Part shown: positions 21,092-31,593 of the stretch, piece by piece
Position numbering within the stretch: the stretch's first letter is position 1
How the letters are laid out: each line of letters begins with the position of its first letter
Program-made: the position numbers and the translations under genes
The notes under the pieces: model-generated
What the model saw: only the letters and a program-made list of their open reading frames with translations
Database searches by the model: none
What the model was told of the DNA's origin: nothing
NCBI GenBank assembly: GCA_021234155.1
Contig: JAJEKV010000028.1
Span: 12,292,134 to 12,356,133, forward strand
Length of the DNA: 64,000 nt
From: Isoetes taiwanensis
Lineage: Eukaryota > Streptophyta > Lycopodiopsida > Isoetales > Isoetaceae
Reading direction: 5' to 3'

Positions 21092-22200
21092 CGTTTACAT
21101 ACTCTTGACATCTTGCCTTGCCATTTTGTGCATGACATAAAAATACTATCTATCTATCTTTAACTTTGTGAATTTGTGAGCAAGGTGTTTGGTTGTTTCG
21201 AGGGAATCTTTGATATACAAATAAATAAATGGCAAATTAACCAAAATGCCCCAACTTTTACTAAAATCACCCAAACGACTTTGAAAATGAAAAGCTTTTT
21301 GGTAAATGTGGGAGAAATGGGTGCTTGACAATTGCTGGGTAGATTGGGAGAGATTGTCTCTTTGAGGTTCATTGTGAGTACGTAAATCCATTCACGTTGG
21401 TGTTGAGAAGGCTTGTGATTGAAATATGCATAATGACATGACACAACCTTTTTGGACGTTGACTCTTTGGCTTTGTAGGGCCTTGTTCCTTTACAATAAA
21501 GGTATGCATGCTACACAGTTGCTTGGGATGAACCATTTTGCTTTGTGGTCATATTGTGGTTAAACCATTTTGCTTTGTGGTCATATTGTGGTTAAATGAT
21601 CAGCTAGCTTGCCATGCTCTTTGTCTATTTCAGTGAAGAAGCGCCTTGAAGCAGAGGGAGTGCCCATCCAAGTCAAATATGTTGTAACCTTTGGTGTTTT
21701 ATGATTTGCTGATGCTATTTTAACTAAGTAAAACATATTTCTTGATCATCTTTGCAACTTCTTGATTGAAATTCATTGTATCTTTCTGAAGAGGATGAGT
21801 AGCATATATACACCCAGACTTGCATGATATATTGTATATGAGCAAAAAACTTGAAACTCCATTCTGCTACGGAGCGAGGGGCCATGCAAGCAGTGGAGAT
21901 TGGGAGTGGATCTCCATCTAATGTTGAGGCCAACTTCCATTCAACAATGGTTTGTTGTGCCAAGTGGTAGCATCAATAAGCAATTACCATATTGTCCACA
22001 GCTCCAACCGAGTTATCAATCGATATGGATCGTATAGAGTTGAACTGAATGGACACATGAATCAACTGGGATGAACTTAAGCACACGTGGCACGGTTATG
22101 ACCATATAGGCACCGTGCCGCCAACATATTTTTCACCCTATGTGTGATAGCTACATAGATATTATTTTAGCGTTCACGGGCCATTGGGACCTTTGGAAGA
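21092..22200. other. gene-free stretch with a possible Copia relic
   Basis: The plus-strand stretch near 21640-21730 reads VPIQVKYVVTF..FADAILTK. This recalls the end of the Copia RNase H region, but it is short and carries a stop, so the assignment is tentative. Duplicated short blocks (ccattttgctttgtggtcat at about 21531 and 21565) lie upstream. Confidence 0.35.
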
Positions 22201-22626
22201 AGCCAATTTGACCTTTGGAAGAAGCCAATTTGTTTCATATTTTTAACGTTAGACTGAAATGGTCAAAGCAAATCCAATTAGGCATATTCTATGGCTGCTA
22301 TTCTTGGCCATATTTCTAGCGGCGCCGCCGCGGCGCCGCCACCGAAGATCCCTTCCACACAAAACGCCCATGCTTTTCGGGACGTCCTGAATTCGAATTG
22401 CCACTTGAATTTTTTTATTCTCTTACTCTGGCCGCCTTGCCATTTGTCCAATCGAATTCCGTGCATGGCCTGCCAGATTCATTCTTGCCAGTCTTCTGAA
22501 TGATTTTTGCCCAAATCCATCTTCCAGTTCCTCTATTTTGGCTGCAGCATTTTTTTTTCGTAGAAGTTTGTCGTTGAAGTGTATTACATGATTTTTTGAG
22601 GTTTGATTGGGCTGAGGCGTAGAGCC

Positions 22627-24155
22627 ATGGAGTTTTGGCCGGAGTTCTTAGCAAGTTCTGGTGGGCAAGAGTTTGTTGCTGGTGGGATCGGTGGCATGGC
22701 TGGTATAGTTGCAGGGCATCTGCTTGATACCTTAAAAATCATGCAGCAGCAACCACATCTGTCTCCTTCTTCTGGACCTACTTCGGCAATGGCATTACTT
22801 CGGCATATGGTAGCCACAGAAGGACCTTTGTCTTTATTCAAGGGCATGTCTTCGCCTCTTGCAACCATTGCTTTCCAGGTGCGTTGCCCTTCTTTAGCTC
22901 GAAGATTTGTTGTTATTGATGCTCTAGTATGTCTGATCAAGTACTTTTTTGTCTTCCAACTTCATGATAGAAGGGTAAGATCCTTTTTTTATGTTACATT
23001 AATCTTGATCGCCTATTAAGGAGTTAGATACTCATTATTGCTGGGCAATAGCACTTTAGAAATTGCTTTTTTAGGATGACACTTTAGTTCCATGTTCATT
23101 CTGTTTTATAATCAATTAGTCATATTGGTATCAATTTTTTGCATTGAGTCAATGAATGAAAACAGACATCAAGCATCTGACATTTAAAAGTAAGCAAACT
23201 ATCTCTGTATTGTTGCAGTTTCTGATATCAAATCAAGGCTACACAAGTCAGGTCATTGTGCAGTTTTGCATCAAAACCAATTTTGGAATTCTGTGATTAA
23301 TAGCTAGGTTGTACACTTTATAACATGCTTCTTGTAAATTCAGATATCGTCTTTCATGCTATATATTTACTGATTAGCTGTCATATAGTTTTATATTCCT
23401 TTTTCATTGGATGTTGTAACTAAGTAACCTTTATGTTTATTTTGTATATACAGAATGCCATTATCTTTCAGACTTATGCACTTTTATCTAGAGCATTGTC
23501 AGAGGGAAGCGAGCCTCTATCATATGGGAAAGTGCTAATGGCTGGAGCAGCAACTGGAACCATACAAACAGCAATTCTAACACCAGTTGATTTGGTAAAA
23601 ATCAGACTACAACTTGCAACAGACAGAAGAAACCACAAGTCACTCTCTCCTGGAACAGGATCAACAGCTCATCAGGGACCGCTATCGATAGCAAGAGAAA
23701 TCATGAGAAAGGAAGGGATCAAAGGGCTATACAGGGGGCAAGTTGTAACAATGCTAAGGGATGCACCAGGGTTGGCAGTTTATTTTGGAACCTATGAGTA
23801 TGCAAGAGAGCTACTACATCCTGGTTGCAGGAAGAATGGCAAGGAATCTGTTATGACTATGCTTACTGCTGGTGGCCTGGCAGGCGCGCTCAGTTGGATT
23901 GTCTGTTACCCTGTTGATGTCGCCAAATCTAGGTTGCAAGCACAAAGTGGTCATGATATTCGCTACCATGGTGTTGCAGATTGTCTCAGAAAAATTATCC
24001 AAGAAGAAGGTGCCTCTGTCCTCTGGCGTGGGCTCGGCACTGCCGTCACTCGTGCTTATATTTGCAATGGTGCTATATTCTCTGCTTATGAATTGACCCT
24101 TAGGTTCTTGTCTGCCCAACAGCCTGCCCCTGAGAAGATCCCTCTTCCTAGCTGA
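22627..24155 (+). CDS. BAC2: mitochondrial basic amino acid (arginine) carrier, BAC2-like
   Basis: Two exons, 22627-22878 and 23454-24155, are joined across a phase-0 GT-AG intron of 575 bp and give 317 residues. The first ATG lies in a good context (gccATGG), and the N-terminus MEFWPEFLAS matches plant BAC2 (MDFWPEFMAT type). There are three tandem mitochondrial carrier repeats, each about 100 residues with two membrane helices. Their signatures are LLDTLK at 32-37, TPVDLVK from 127 and YPVDVAK from 236. The phrases LRDAPGLAVYF, LHPGCRK and WRGLGTAV are also typical of BAC2. These proteins exchange arginine, lysine, ornithine and histidine across the inner mitochondrial membrane, linking cytosolic and mitochondrial arginine metabolism. 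One oddity is that the proline expected at residue 32 of the first signature is leucine. A 20-residue Ser/Gly/His-rich insert follows the second signature. Confidence 0.93.
22879..23453 (+). other. BAC2 intron
   Basis: Donor gtgcgt follows TTCCAG, and acceptor tatatacag precedes AATGCC. The intron is phase 0 and falls between FQ and NA, the same junction as the contiguous FQNA motif in BAC2 proteins. Confidence 0.9.
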
Positions 24156-24460
24156 TGCTGTATACAGTTGAATTACAAGCTATAGGCGAACTTGATTGAT
24201 TACTATTGATGTGTATATAAGATGTGAAAAGAGCTATTGAGTGTTACATTATAACATTCTTGATTGTGATGTTATGAACTGTGATTGTAGTGTTCTACTA
24301 TTTGGGTTTTTCACTAAAAGATATTTCTGTTTCTTGGAGAGCTTTGCCTCCGTTTTACTTGAGCCATCTCCAACGATGGCTGCGATCCATTCTTTAGTTT
24401 GGTAAAGAAGTCATCAGTTTGCGGGAGTGATGTAGTTGAATTTGAATGGTTGTTTTCCCG

Positions 24461-24760
24461 TCAAGACCAGCCACGTTCAGCTCTGTCCCACTGGTCTCTC
24501 AAATTGTGGATAGTTTGCTCTGCCCATTCAATATGTTCATTGTGGCGTTGTGTATGATGAATGTTGACTTCAGTACCATCATACAGGATGAGTTGGTGCC
24601 TCAAAAAGCTTAAGACATTGCGGAAACTTGGCTTTAACTCAGGATTGCGTATCTCAAAGAAACTTGGCTTTAACTCAGGATCATCATTTAAGCAGCCATG
24701 CAACAAAGTTTTTAAGCGAAAAGGACATGTGTTTTAACTTTCCACGTCCAACAAAGTACG
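24461..24760 (-). pseudogene. protein kinase C-terminal fragment with in-frame duplication
   Basis: On the minus strand the frame reads CPFRLKTLLHGCLNDDPELK followed by PSF. This is the end of a plant kinase domain (subdomain XI pattern: 'L..C...DP..RPSF'). A 36 bp in-frame tandem duplication repeats the PELKPSF segment (gaaacttggctttaactcag at 24623 and 24659). The tail LSFLRHQLILYDGTE continues to a stop near 24461. The N-lobe and catalytic loop are absent, so this is only an exon remnant or pseudogene, lying about 300 bp past BAC2 on the other strand. Confidence 0.55.
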
Positions 24761-25207
24761 ACGAAGATGGCCCATAGGGATGGGTTTCATGCCAAAAAGT
24801 ATAGGTGAATTGCTGGCATACTCTGCTATGTGAATTAGCTTTAGGCTTTACACGTATTCAACCAACGAAATAAACATCCCTCGCAAATAAACACACAAGA
24901 CTCTTCTATTTTGGCGCAAGGAATTCCTAGTGTGGGTACGCTCTCTTTTATTTTGGCGCAAGGAATTCCTCGAGTGGGTATGCCATTACTATCTTGATGA
25001 TGAATGAGGCCTGACATGGGAATACAAGGCTGAGTGATCTTTCTTATAATTTGAACTCATCGTATACCATGACACATATATTTTAGATTTGGTGTAATTT
25101 TCATGTGAGATATAGAATGTACTCATGATGTGGTGATGAATAGAATAATATCATTCAATAAAAATAACTTCTATTCCATTCAATATCCATGATCACATGG
25201 CTCATCC

Positions 25208-25956
25208 CTCCTTAACGCGTTCTCAGGTTTACAGGTTCAGATTTAATCTGGACCGTTGGTTTAACAGCTGTTACCAGCTAATAACATGCCTGCGGTTGAA
25301 AAATTACAGAGATCTTCTATAACAGCCTAGGATAATCGGTGGACAATGCCATAACACCCTAGGGATTTCCACTGGCTTCTCTATACCCTATTTCTGCAGA
25401 TTACAAACCCATTTCAGAGACTCTGCACCCTGTTTTCAAAGATTTCTAGACCCTGTTACAGAGTTGTTGATTTTGCTTCGCTGAAACTTTGCCGAAATAG
25501 GTTTCATTCCGCTTTATTGAGTGCTTCTCTGAAAATGGAGTTTCGCATGCCAACGGGCTCTAAAAGCTCTGATTTTGCTTCGCTGAAATAGAGCCAAGAA
25601 AACTCTGCTCTGGCTTCGCCTAAACCGCCATAGCCACCTCCTGCCACGAAAAACAATACCCTGCTTCCCTGCTTCCATTCCGGCGAAGAAAAACTCCGCT
25701 CTGCTTGCATTTCGAGCCCTGCCAAGAAAAACTCTGCCAAGAAAAACTCTGCCCTGCCAAGAAAAACTCTGTCCAGCGCCCTGCTTCTATTCCGGCGCCC
25801 TGCTTTTCATCTTTGGCTATGCCTTCTCAGGTCTCTCTGTGCAAACCCTCAAACCAGGGCGTTGCGCGCACGCCCTCGCCATTTTGGCCATGGCCACATG
25901 GCCCTCAAATTTTTTTGTCAGTAACGCCCTCAGGCCAGGGCGTTATCTACACCATA
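25208..25956 (+). repeat. 745 bp dispersed repeat, copy A (inverted relative to 62.6 kb)
   Basis: It aligns end to end with the reverse complement of 62593-63338. Shared blocks include aataacatgcctgcggttga, ataatcggtggacaatgcc, 'gcatgcgaaactccatttt', 'ctatgccttctcaggtctc' and the end gttatctacaccata. Copies differ mainly by small indels in the Lys-like 'gccaagaaaaactct' minisatellite inside (25715-25775). Frames crossing it are not conserved between copies, so it is probably non-coding. The element class is unknown. Confidence 0.8.
25715..25780 (+). repeat. minisatellite inside the 745 bp repeat
   Basis: Three near-perfect units of gccaagaaaaactctg, two of them separated by an extra ccct. 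The partner copy near 62.8 kb has a different unit count, showing independent expansion. Confidence 0.8.
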
Positions 25957-28498
25957 GTATCTCTAATTCATGGACAATCAAGAGACATGAGCGTGCATAT
26001 TGTTTTGACCCTACGTTTCTCCCCATTTAGAGAACTTTAGCAACACCTTGGGATTGCCCATGTCAAAGGGCTTTGTTTGGACTTTATGTTTCTCGACATT
26101 TTTGGACTGCTGCATGTCAAAGGGCAATTTATTAGCTAGGTAGATAGGTAGTATTTTTACGTCATGCCACATGGGAAGCATCCATGATGGCATTTGATGG
26201 AGGAAAGGCATTACTTTTGGCATCTTATGACATATTTTGGGCATATCTAACAACAATGGTTTTTGTTCTTCCAATTGTAGAAAACTCTTTTTGCAATTTT
26301 CTATGTGAGCATTAGCCAAAACGTCTTGAGATCCACCAGAAAACTCAAATAAAAAAATTCATTTTACTTTAATAATCTTCCAAGCACATAGAGGGAGAAT
26401 ATAGAAGAGAGATGGAGAGAGCATGGAAAGAAGAGAATAAAACAAAGTTATAGATGGCGGGAGGGAGGGAGAGAGAGAGGAGGAGAGAATATAGAGATCT
26501 AATCTAGGACTAGCTTGAGCCCAAGGGTCTGAACCTTGTCTATCACCCTTGTCTTTCGGCCCTAGTTGAACTAGGTAGCCCACAATAATAAAGATAATCT
26601 TGTTCTTGCATATCTAGTGTATGATGTAACCCATGCCTAGCATGTTTCTCTCAATGATCTATATGTTAATGTGCATGCATATAGCAAAGGTTAAAAGCAA
26701 ATGCATGTGCATGTTCTTAATTCAACATTTAAACTAACAAGAAACTTATCACGGCGGCATTTCCCCTTTTCAAATTCATTATGAGGAATTTGTGTTAAGT
26801 CCTAAACGGTGTGAAAGAGGGCCGGAGTCAAAGATACCTCCCCAAGTTCCTTCTGAGTTCCTGTGTTGGTGGAAGAAGCTTATTGATCATGTAACATATG
26901 TCCTCTGCATCATTTATTTCCTGCATCATTTTTATTTGCAACAATAGTTGTGCCTAATTTCAACGTTTACAGAATGGAATATTCTACACACAAGAAACTT
27001 TGTGTATAGAATATGAAAGAATGGAATTGATGGAAATCCATCTCAAACATCACCTCAAATGTAACATGCATTGATACTTCTTTTAATTGTTTACCATCTA
27101 TATGAGTGGGGAGGGGTAGTCCACAACCATAAAGCATGGGTGCATTGCCCCAACTCTTGCAACTTATTAACTAGTATTTGAATTGATTGAGGATAGAAAT
27201 TAATTTTGCTTTAAGGACCATTTTGTATGTCAAAGTCCTTGCACTTGCCCGTTATCAAAGGTAACTTTGCTGGCGCATCCTCTCTCTTTTGAGCTATTCA
27301 GTTGCTACCATTTGCTTGCACAACCTCTATCTCTTTTAAGCTATTCATTTACTACATGTAGCGCATATGCATGTGCAAATACATAATGAATCTTTCAACG
27401 AATGTGTGTGTGCAATATTGGGACATTAGTTACACATATAATAAACTCGAGTACATCTTACCTTGCAAGAGATAATCATAAGTTGAGATTTTTCGATGTG
27501 AACTTAATGATCTAGTATTAAAAAGGATGCCCTATTGAGATGTGTGTTGCTGGTCATCTAGTCATCATATTTTAAGATAATTCTAGCAAGACAATCAAAC
27601 TAAGATGTATGAACCATTAAAGTCCACAATGCAAACCTAGTGCATTTTCGTCATCAAAAGCCATTGCCACACACAATTAGATAAGGCTGAATAGAAGATT
27701 CCAAATGCTAATAAACCAAGCCTTGCCTATCATACTACCTGACCTTGCTCCTGATGTGAATACAAGCTTGACACTTCCATGGGTTACAATGGAACAACCT
27801 ACAAAAGCTTGATAAAAACATCAGTTTATATACTATGAGCAAACTTAATATCTCCCAAACAATTTATAAACAATATCATGTGAATCCTATTTGTCAGAAA
27901 TATCATAGCCTCTCAATTTCTTTTTCTTGGTAATTTTCAACATTTTTCCCTTTCCAAAAAAGAGTTTAACAAAGATACATCGCCAATCTGTCATACACTC
28001 CACCCCAAAAGCTTGGAAAGGAACCTCCTTTGCCACAACCTAGCAGATTGTAAATAAAATCATACGCTTATTTCCTCACCAAATAAATACTTTGTGTAGG
28101 CTTAGATATTTTCACAGAGGATTCATGCTGGACTTGCAGATGAAGACGAGTTCCAGATAAGGCTACCCCAATCATACTCATTATACATATGCCAAACATT
28201 GGCATTGATTAAACTTCCCACTCTTTGTGTCTGGATTGCAACTTCTAACAACAGACTCACCTAGTTTCACCCATGAAGGCTGTTGCAACAGTTGTGCTTC
28301 CTGGAATGAAGTAGTTGTAGGAACATTCAGGAGAAAATCGGGCCCATTGTCATTGTATTTGGTGCCCAAATTTAATGAAACTCTGCTTTGTATGAGAGAG
28401 AGATTATCTTGATTTGGCTATGGAGATTATGATTTTCTATGTTGTGCATTGCGTAGATTTGGTAGATTGAAGCTTGGATTATTGGTTTTTCACCCTTC
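25957..28498. other. gene-free stretch
   Basis: About 2.5 kb of AT-rich sequence with a GA-rich patch at 26450-26490. Short frames (25504-26583 and 28181-28412) have no family resemblance. Nothing else is recognised. Confidence 0.45.
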
Positions 28499-29005
28499 TT
28501 GCAAGGTTGGAGTTTAGGCTCTAACAGCCATCATGCCGAATACATGAACACTCTGTTGGACTCCTTCATCGCACATCCTATGGATCCTCCCTGTGCTGAC
28601 GTTGTTCCATATGATCCTGCGACAAATAGGTCTCTAAAGTGGAAAAAAACCAATGATCTGGAGGAGGTAGAATTCTGGATCATCAAAGAAATCATACAAT
28701 AGGTATAACACAAATATTTGTGGCCACAGGAAAGGAAGAAGGAAGCAGAGCTCGTACAGTTCTTCTATGGTGGAAGGCATTGCAGGATTCCAGCAGGCAA
28801 ATTGAATCCCACTAAGTATGTAAAGGTAAGCCTTGAAACAAATGATAATGTCAGGAAGTCCATACACGAAGTCTTGTACTTCGAGCAATGCCAACAACTA
28901 AGAAATCATTTCAATTTCTATGGTTGGCTGAAGAAAGGAAAATGGGGGCAATCAACAAAAAGATTCTTACATGATAAATGCAACCTTTGTTTTATTTCTT
29001 CTAGA

Positions 29006-29027
29006 AAATTGGGCGGCCGCCCAATTT
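29006..29027. repeat. perfect 22 bp palindrome with NotI site (pair 1, first)
   Basis: The half-site AAATTGGGCGG is followed by its exact reverse complement, centred on GCGGCCGC. It lies in an intron-like gap of the coding region 28.5-30.8 kb. Confidence 0.95.
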
Positions 29028-29075
29028 GCTTGTTCTAAGTGTGATAAAGCAGTGTAGGATTATCTAATCTGGATG

Positions 29076-29099
29076 CAAATTGGGCGGCCGCCCAATTTG
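29076..29099. repeat. perfect 24 bp palindrome (pair 1, second)
   Basis: The same palindrome is extended by one base pair on each side (C..G), 70 bp downstream of the first. The GC-rich core stands out sharply from the AT-rich surroundings. Confidence 0.95.
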
Positions 29100-30263
29100 A
29101 CATTGCTTTTGCTTTTTCTTGGCGCTAATTGTTTATTTGTTTTTTAGGATTAGGTGGCCATTGCCAAACTAACACTCATGAAGGCTTCGTTGCAAGATTA
29201 TGATTACTTCATCCATTTGGATGCAAAGTCATGGACTAAGATGAAGCAGTTGGTGCAGCTTTTTGTCGAGACCATCTCAAGGACGAAAAAGGTGACAAGA
29301 TTGAAGTCAAAGATCGCCTCAAGATGTTCACCAATAAATTCTGCAGGCTAATGAAGTCCATGCATCCCTCCGACATGCAAAGGTAGCAGAAATACTAGCA
29401 GGTACGAGCTGAGTGAAGTACAACCCTCTATACAGCAGTCGTAGGGAGTTCAAGACAAGGGCCGAAGATCTCAGAAAGATTGGAATTATGGAGAGGGCTC
29501 TTGAGATATATTTGAGGGATGTCAAGAAAATGGAGTTTGAGAAAATTACATGGGTAAGGGAAGTGTTTCCAATATTCGCGGCAAACTTGCTACTCATGTT
29601 TGCCACATCGTTACTTCATCGGCGGGTAGTTGCAAAGAGGGCGAAAAAGAAATCCTTCCACCAAACCTGGTGGCCAAGGTCAACGAGTACCTTCAAGGCA
29701 ATCCTGATCTAGAGAGTAAGCACTTCTAATGATGTTATTAGGTTAGTCCTCAAGGGATGTGCGTAGATGCAGTAATCACCTCTGCAAGATTAGTTGCCTG
29801 TGACTTCAAGATTGTGAAGAATTAGACTAGAGATGATTACCAGAAATTCCTCGATCAGGTCAACGTGTCGACCGACCAACAGTTGTATTTGTGTCTCCAG
29901 ACCACTTCAATCAATGCCTTTTTGCAATGAAATCTATAGACGGAGGCAGTCGAGTTTGGATAGAGAACTATCATGTTCTTGCACACAACGACGCTCCCTC
30001 ACCAAATGTTAATGAAGTGCAGATAGTGGTGCTGGCAACATATGTGCCAGAGATGGATCTATGCTTCAATAGTCCAGACCATCCCTAGGAGTATGCAACC
30101 TTACCTTCCTATCTACGTAATGCAGACGAGGTTCTGAAGAAGATGTTGGATGTCAAATGCGACTAGGTATGTGCAATCCTATACTGCCCTCATGCGTTTA
30201 CCCAAAATGGATGGTTATCTAATTTGGTTTGTTGTGGTGTCTTATATAGTTAGCTAGACGATT

Positions 30264-30295
30264 GCAGCAAATTGGACGACCACCCAATTTGCTGC
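30264..30295. repeat. decayed palindrome (pair 2, first)
   Basis: GCAGCAAATTGG and CCAATTTGCTGC flank ACGACCAC. It is a mutated form of the 29 kb palindrome with extended outer arms. It lies in the next GT-AG intron-like interval (about 30166-30409). Confidence 0.85.
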
Positions 30296-30342
30296 GTCTC
30301 CCTTTCATATATAACTTCTGGTTAGACCCTAGTAAATTTGTG

Positions 30343-30364
30343 AAATTGGTCAACCGCCCAATTT
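30343..30364. repeat. decayed palindrome (pair 2, second)
   Basis: AAATTGGTCAACCGCCCAAT followed by TT is a mutated copy about 78 bp from its partner, repeating the spacing of pair 1. Confidence 0.85.
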
Positions 30365-30781
30365 GATCTCCATGTTGTGTTCTTGACAGAACTATTTTGA
30401 TATTTCAGGTTGCTGGTTCTGTCATCCATGGAGAGAAAAGAGCCCATATGCTCCTTGGACTGGTGCCCTGCTACCGAGATGGTCGATGCAAAGACCTGCA
30501 CCTACATTACAAGAAAGCTTATGTTGGAGGTGTACAAGGTCCTAGACGACTTCTCGAGTGGAGCTTTTGGCAGAGCTGGCGAAGGCTATAGAGCTTTTTC
30601 TTTTGATACAGACCAAAAGTTCCACACTAAGCTGCCATAGTTCTTTGAGCAGTTTGAGATCATGCTCGATGAGAAGAGAACGCTAGTTCGAAAGTTGCAT
30701 ATAATTGTCCAGCTGAAAACCAAACCTGGCACCTTGAAGACTAGAGCTACCATAACAACAACCTCATCCCTACTCTGTTGA

Positions 30782-31533
30782 TGTGACATACCCCTGAAAT
30801 ATATGATATAAATACGTATATTATAAGGCCACGTCACCATATAAGCGTACTATAGTAGCCTTGTACACCACAAGTGTGAATAGGGGAGCATGGCCATGTT
30901 ATATTACAAACTTTCCCAACCTTAGGATGGACATGGCCCCATCCTATTGGGCAACCCGTCGCACCCTAGTGGAACTATGTGGGATGATATTGCAACCCTA
31001 ATATGCCTATGGCCTAACCCTAACTCTAGCCACTTTTCTGGCTCCTACTGTCTTGGAACCTTGATTTGCCCGAAACTCTATTTCGAGAACCGTTTAATGT
31101 AGCATAGCACAGATTAGCAGCCCCAAGACCGTGTTCATGTCAGAAGGAGTGGAAGCTACCTTGAATTGCTTGCAAACCATGGAGACAACAAGAGCAGGTG
31201 AAAGCTCTTCCAGAGCAGGTATTTTGTGTAGTTTTTTACGTAGATCATCTGGAAGTTAAGACTCCAGATGAACTAGTATCTCGTATTTCTAGTAGAGCCC
31301 TCCTAGAACCCTCAGTTCGGATCTTGAACCCTAATCAATAAACCTTAACTGTAAGTTAGATGCATGTGATTAGGGTTAGATGTATTCTTCTTATTATCAT
31401 TTATTTAGAGATATGATGTTGGTTGATCATGTTTGCACCTCCTATATTGGGAAGGGGGTTTGAGACCTGATAGTCGTTGTTTAGATGATACTCCTAGTTT
31501 AGACCCTTAGTTCCTATTATTGTGGCCTGTGCA
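30782..31533 (+). repeat. LTR-like dispersed repeat, copy 2
   Basis: It begins TGTGACATACCCC and ends GGCCTGTGCA and is homologous to 17084-17753. It contains tatgatataaatacg near its left end, a candidate TATA box. The two copies have diverged considerably, so the insertion is old. No target duplication was found. Confidence 0.6.
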
Positions 31534-31579
31534 TATGCCGCCAGGCTATGGAAGTTATGGAGTGACTGAGCACTACATT

Positions 31580-31591
31580 GCTCTGATACCA
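31580..31591 (-). promoter_or_regulatory. possible primer binding site for initiator tRNA-Met
   Basis: gctctgatacca is the reverse complement of TGGTATCAGAGC, the Copia-type primer binding site complementary to the 3' end of tRNA-iMet. The same string borders the LTR at 46540. Here the next bases are TTGTGATG, so an LTR ending ..ATCACAA would lie to the right on the minus strand. No matching LTR pair was identified, so this is a remnant at best. Confidence 0.45.
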
Positions 31592-31593
31592 TT

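Larger units (their letters stand above)
28499..30778 (+). pseudogene. degenerate multi-exon coding region, family unknown
   Basis: Plausible coding blocks are 28499-28702, 28718-28826, 29150-29395, 29413-29711, 29891-30165 and 30410-30778. Intron-like signals separate some of them: a gtaagcc donor at 28827, a ttttttag acceptor before 29149, a gtatgtgc donor at about 30166 and a gatatttcag acceptor before 30410. Recognisable character is only compositional (Lys/Glu-rich helices such as DRLKMFTNKFCRLMKSMHPS and LRKIGIMERALEIYLRD). Several frameshifts and in-frame stops, mostly TAG, break it. It could be the protein of a decayed transposon. It ends exactly where the LTR-like repeat at 30782 begins, so that repeat may have inserted into it. 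Confidence 0.4.

Noticed and set aside
21640-21730. Copia RNase H end as a firm feature
   Set aside because: The motif is about 25 residues with a stop and no adjoining pol sequence, so it is only mentioned as tentative.
22603-22626. Upstream in-frame start for the BAC2 gene
   Set aside because: The frame extends to a TTG codon at 22603, but the ATG at 22627 has a good context and matches the conserved N-terminus of the family.
25705-26040. 111-codon frame in the 745 bp repeat as coding
   Set aside because: The partner copy does not preserve the frame.
31580-31591. A full Copia element around the primer-binding-like site
   Set aside because: No LTR pair, gag or pol could be placed on the required strand.
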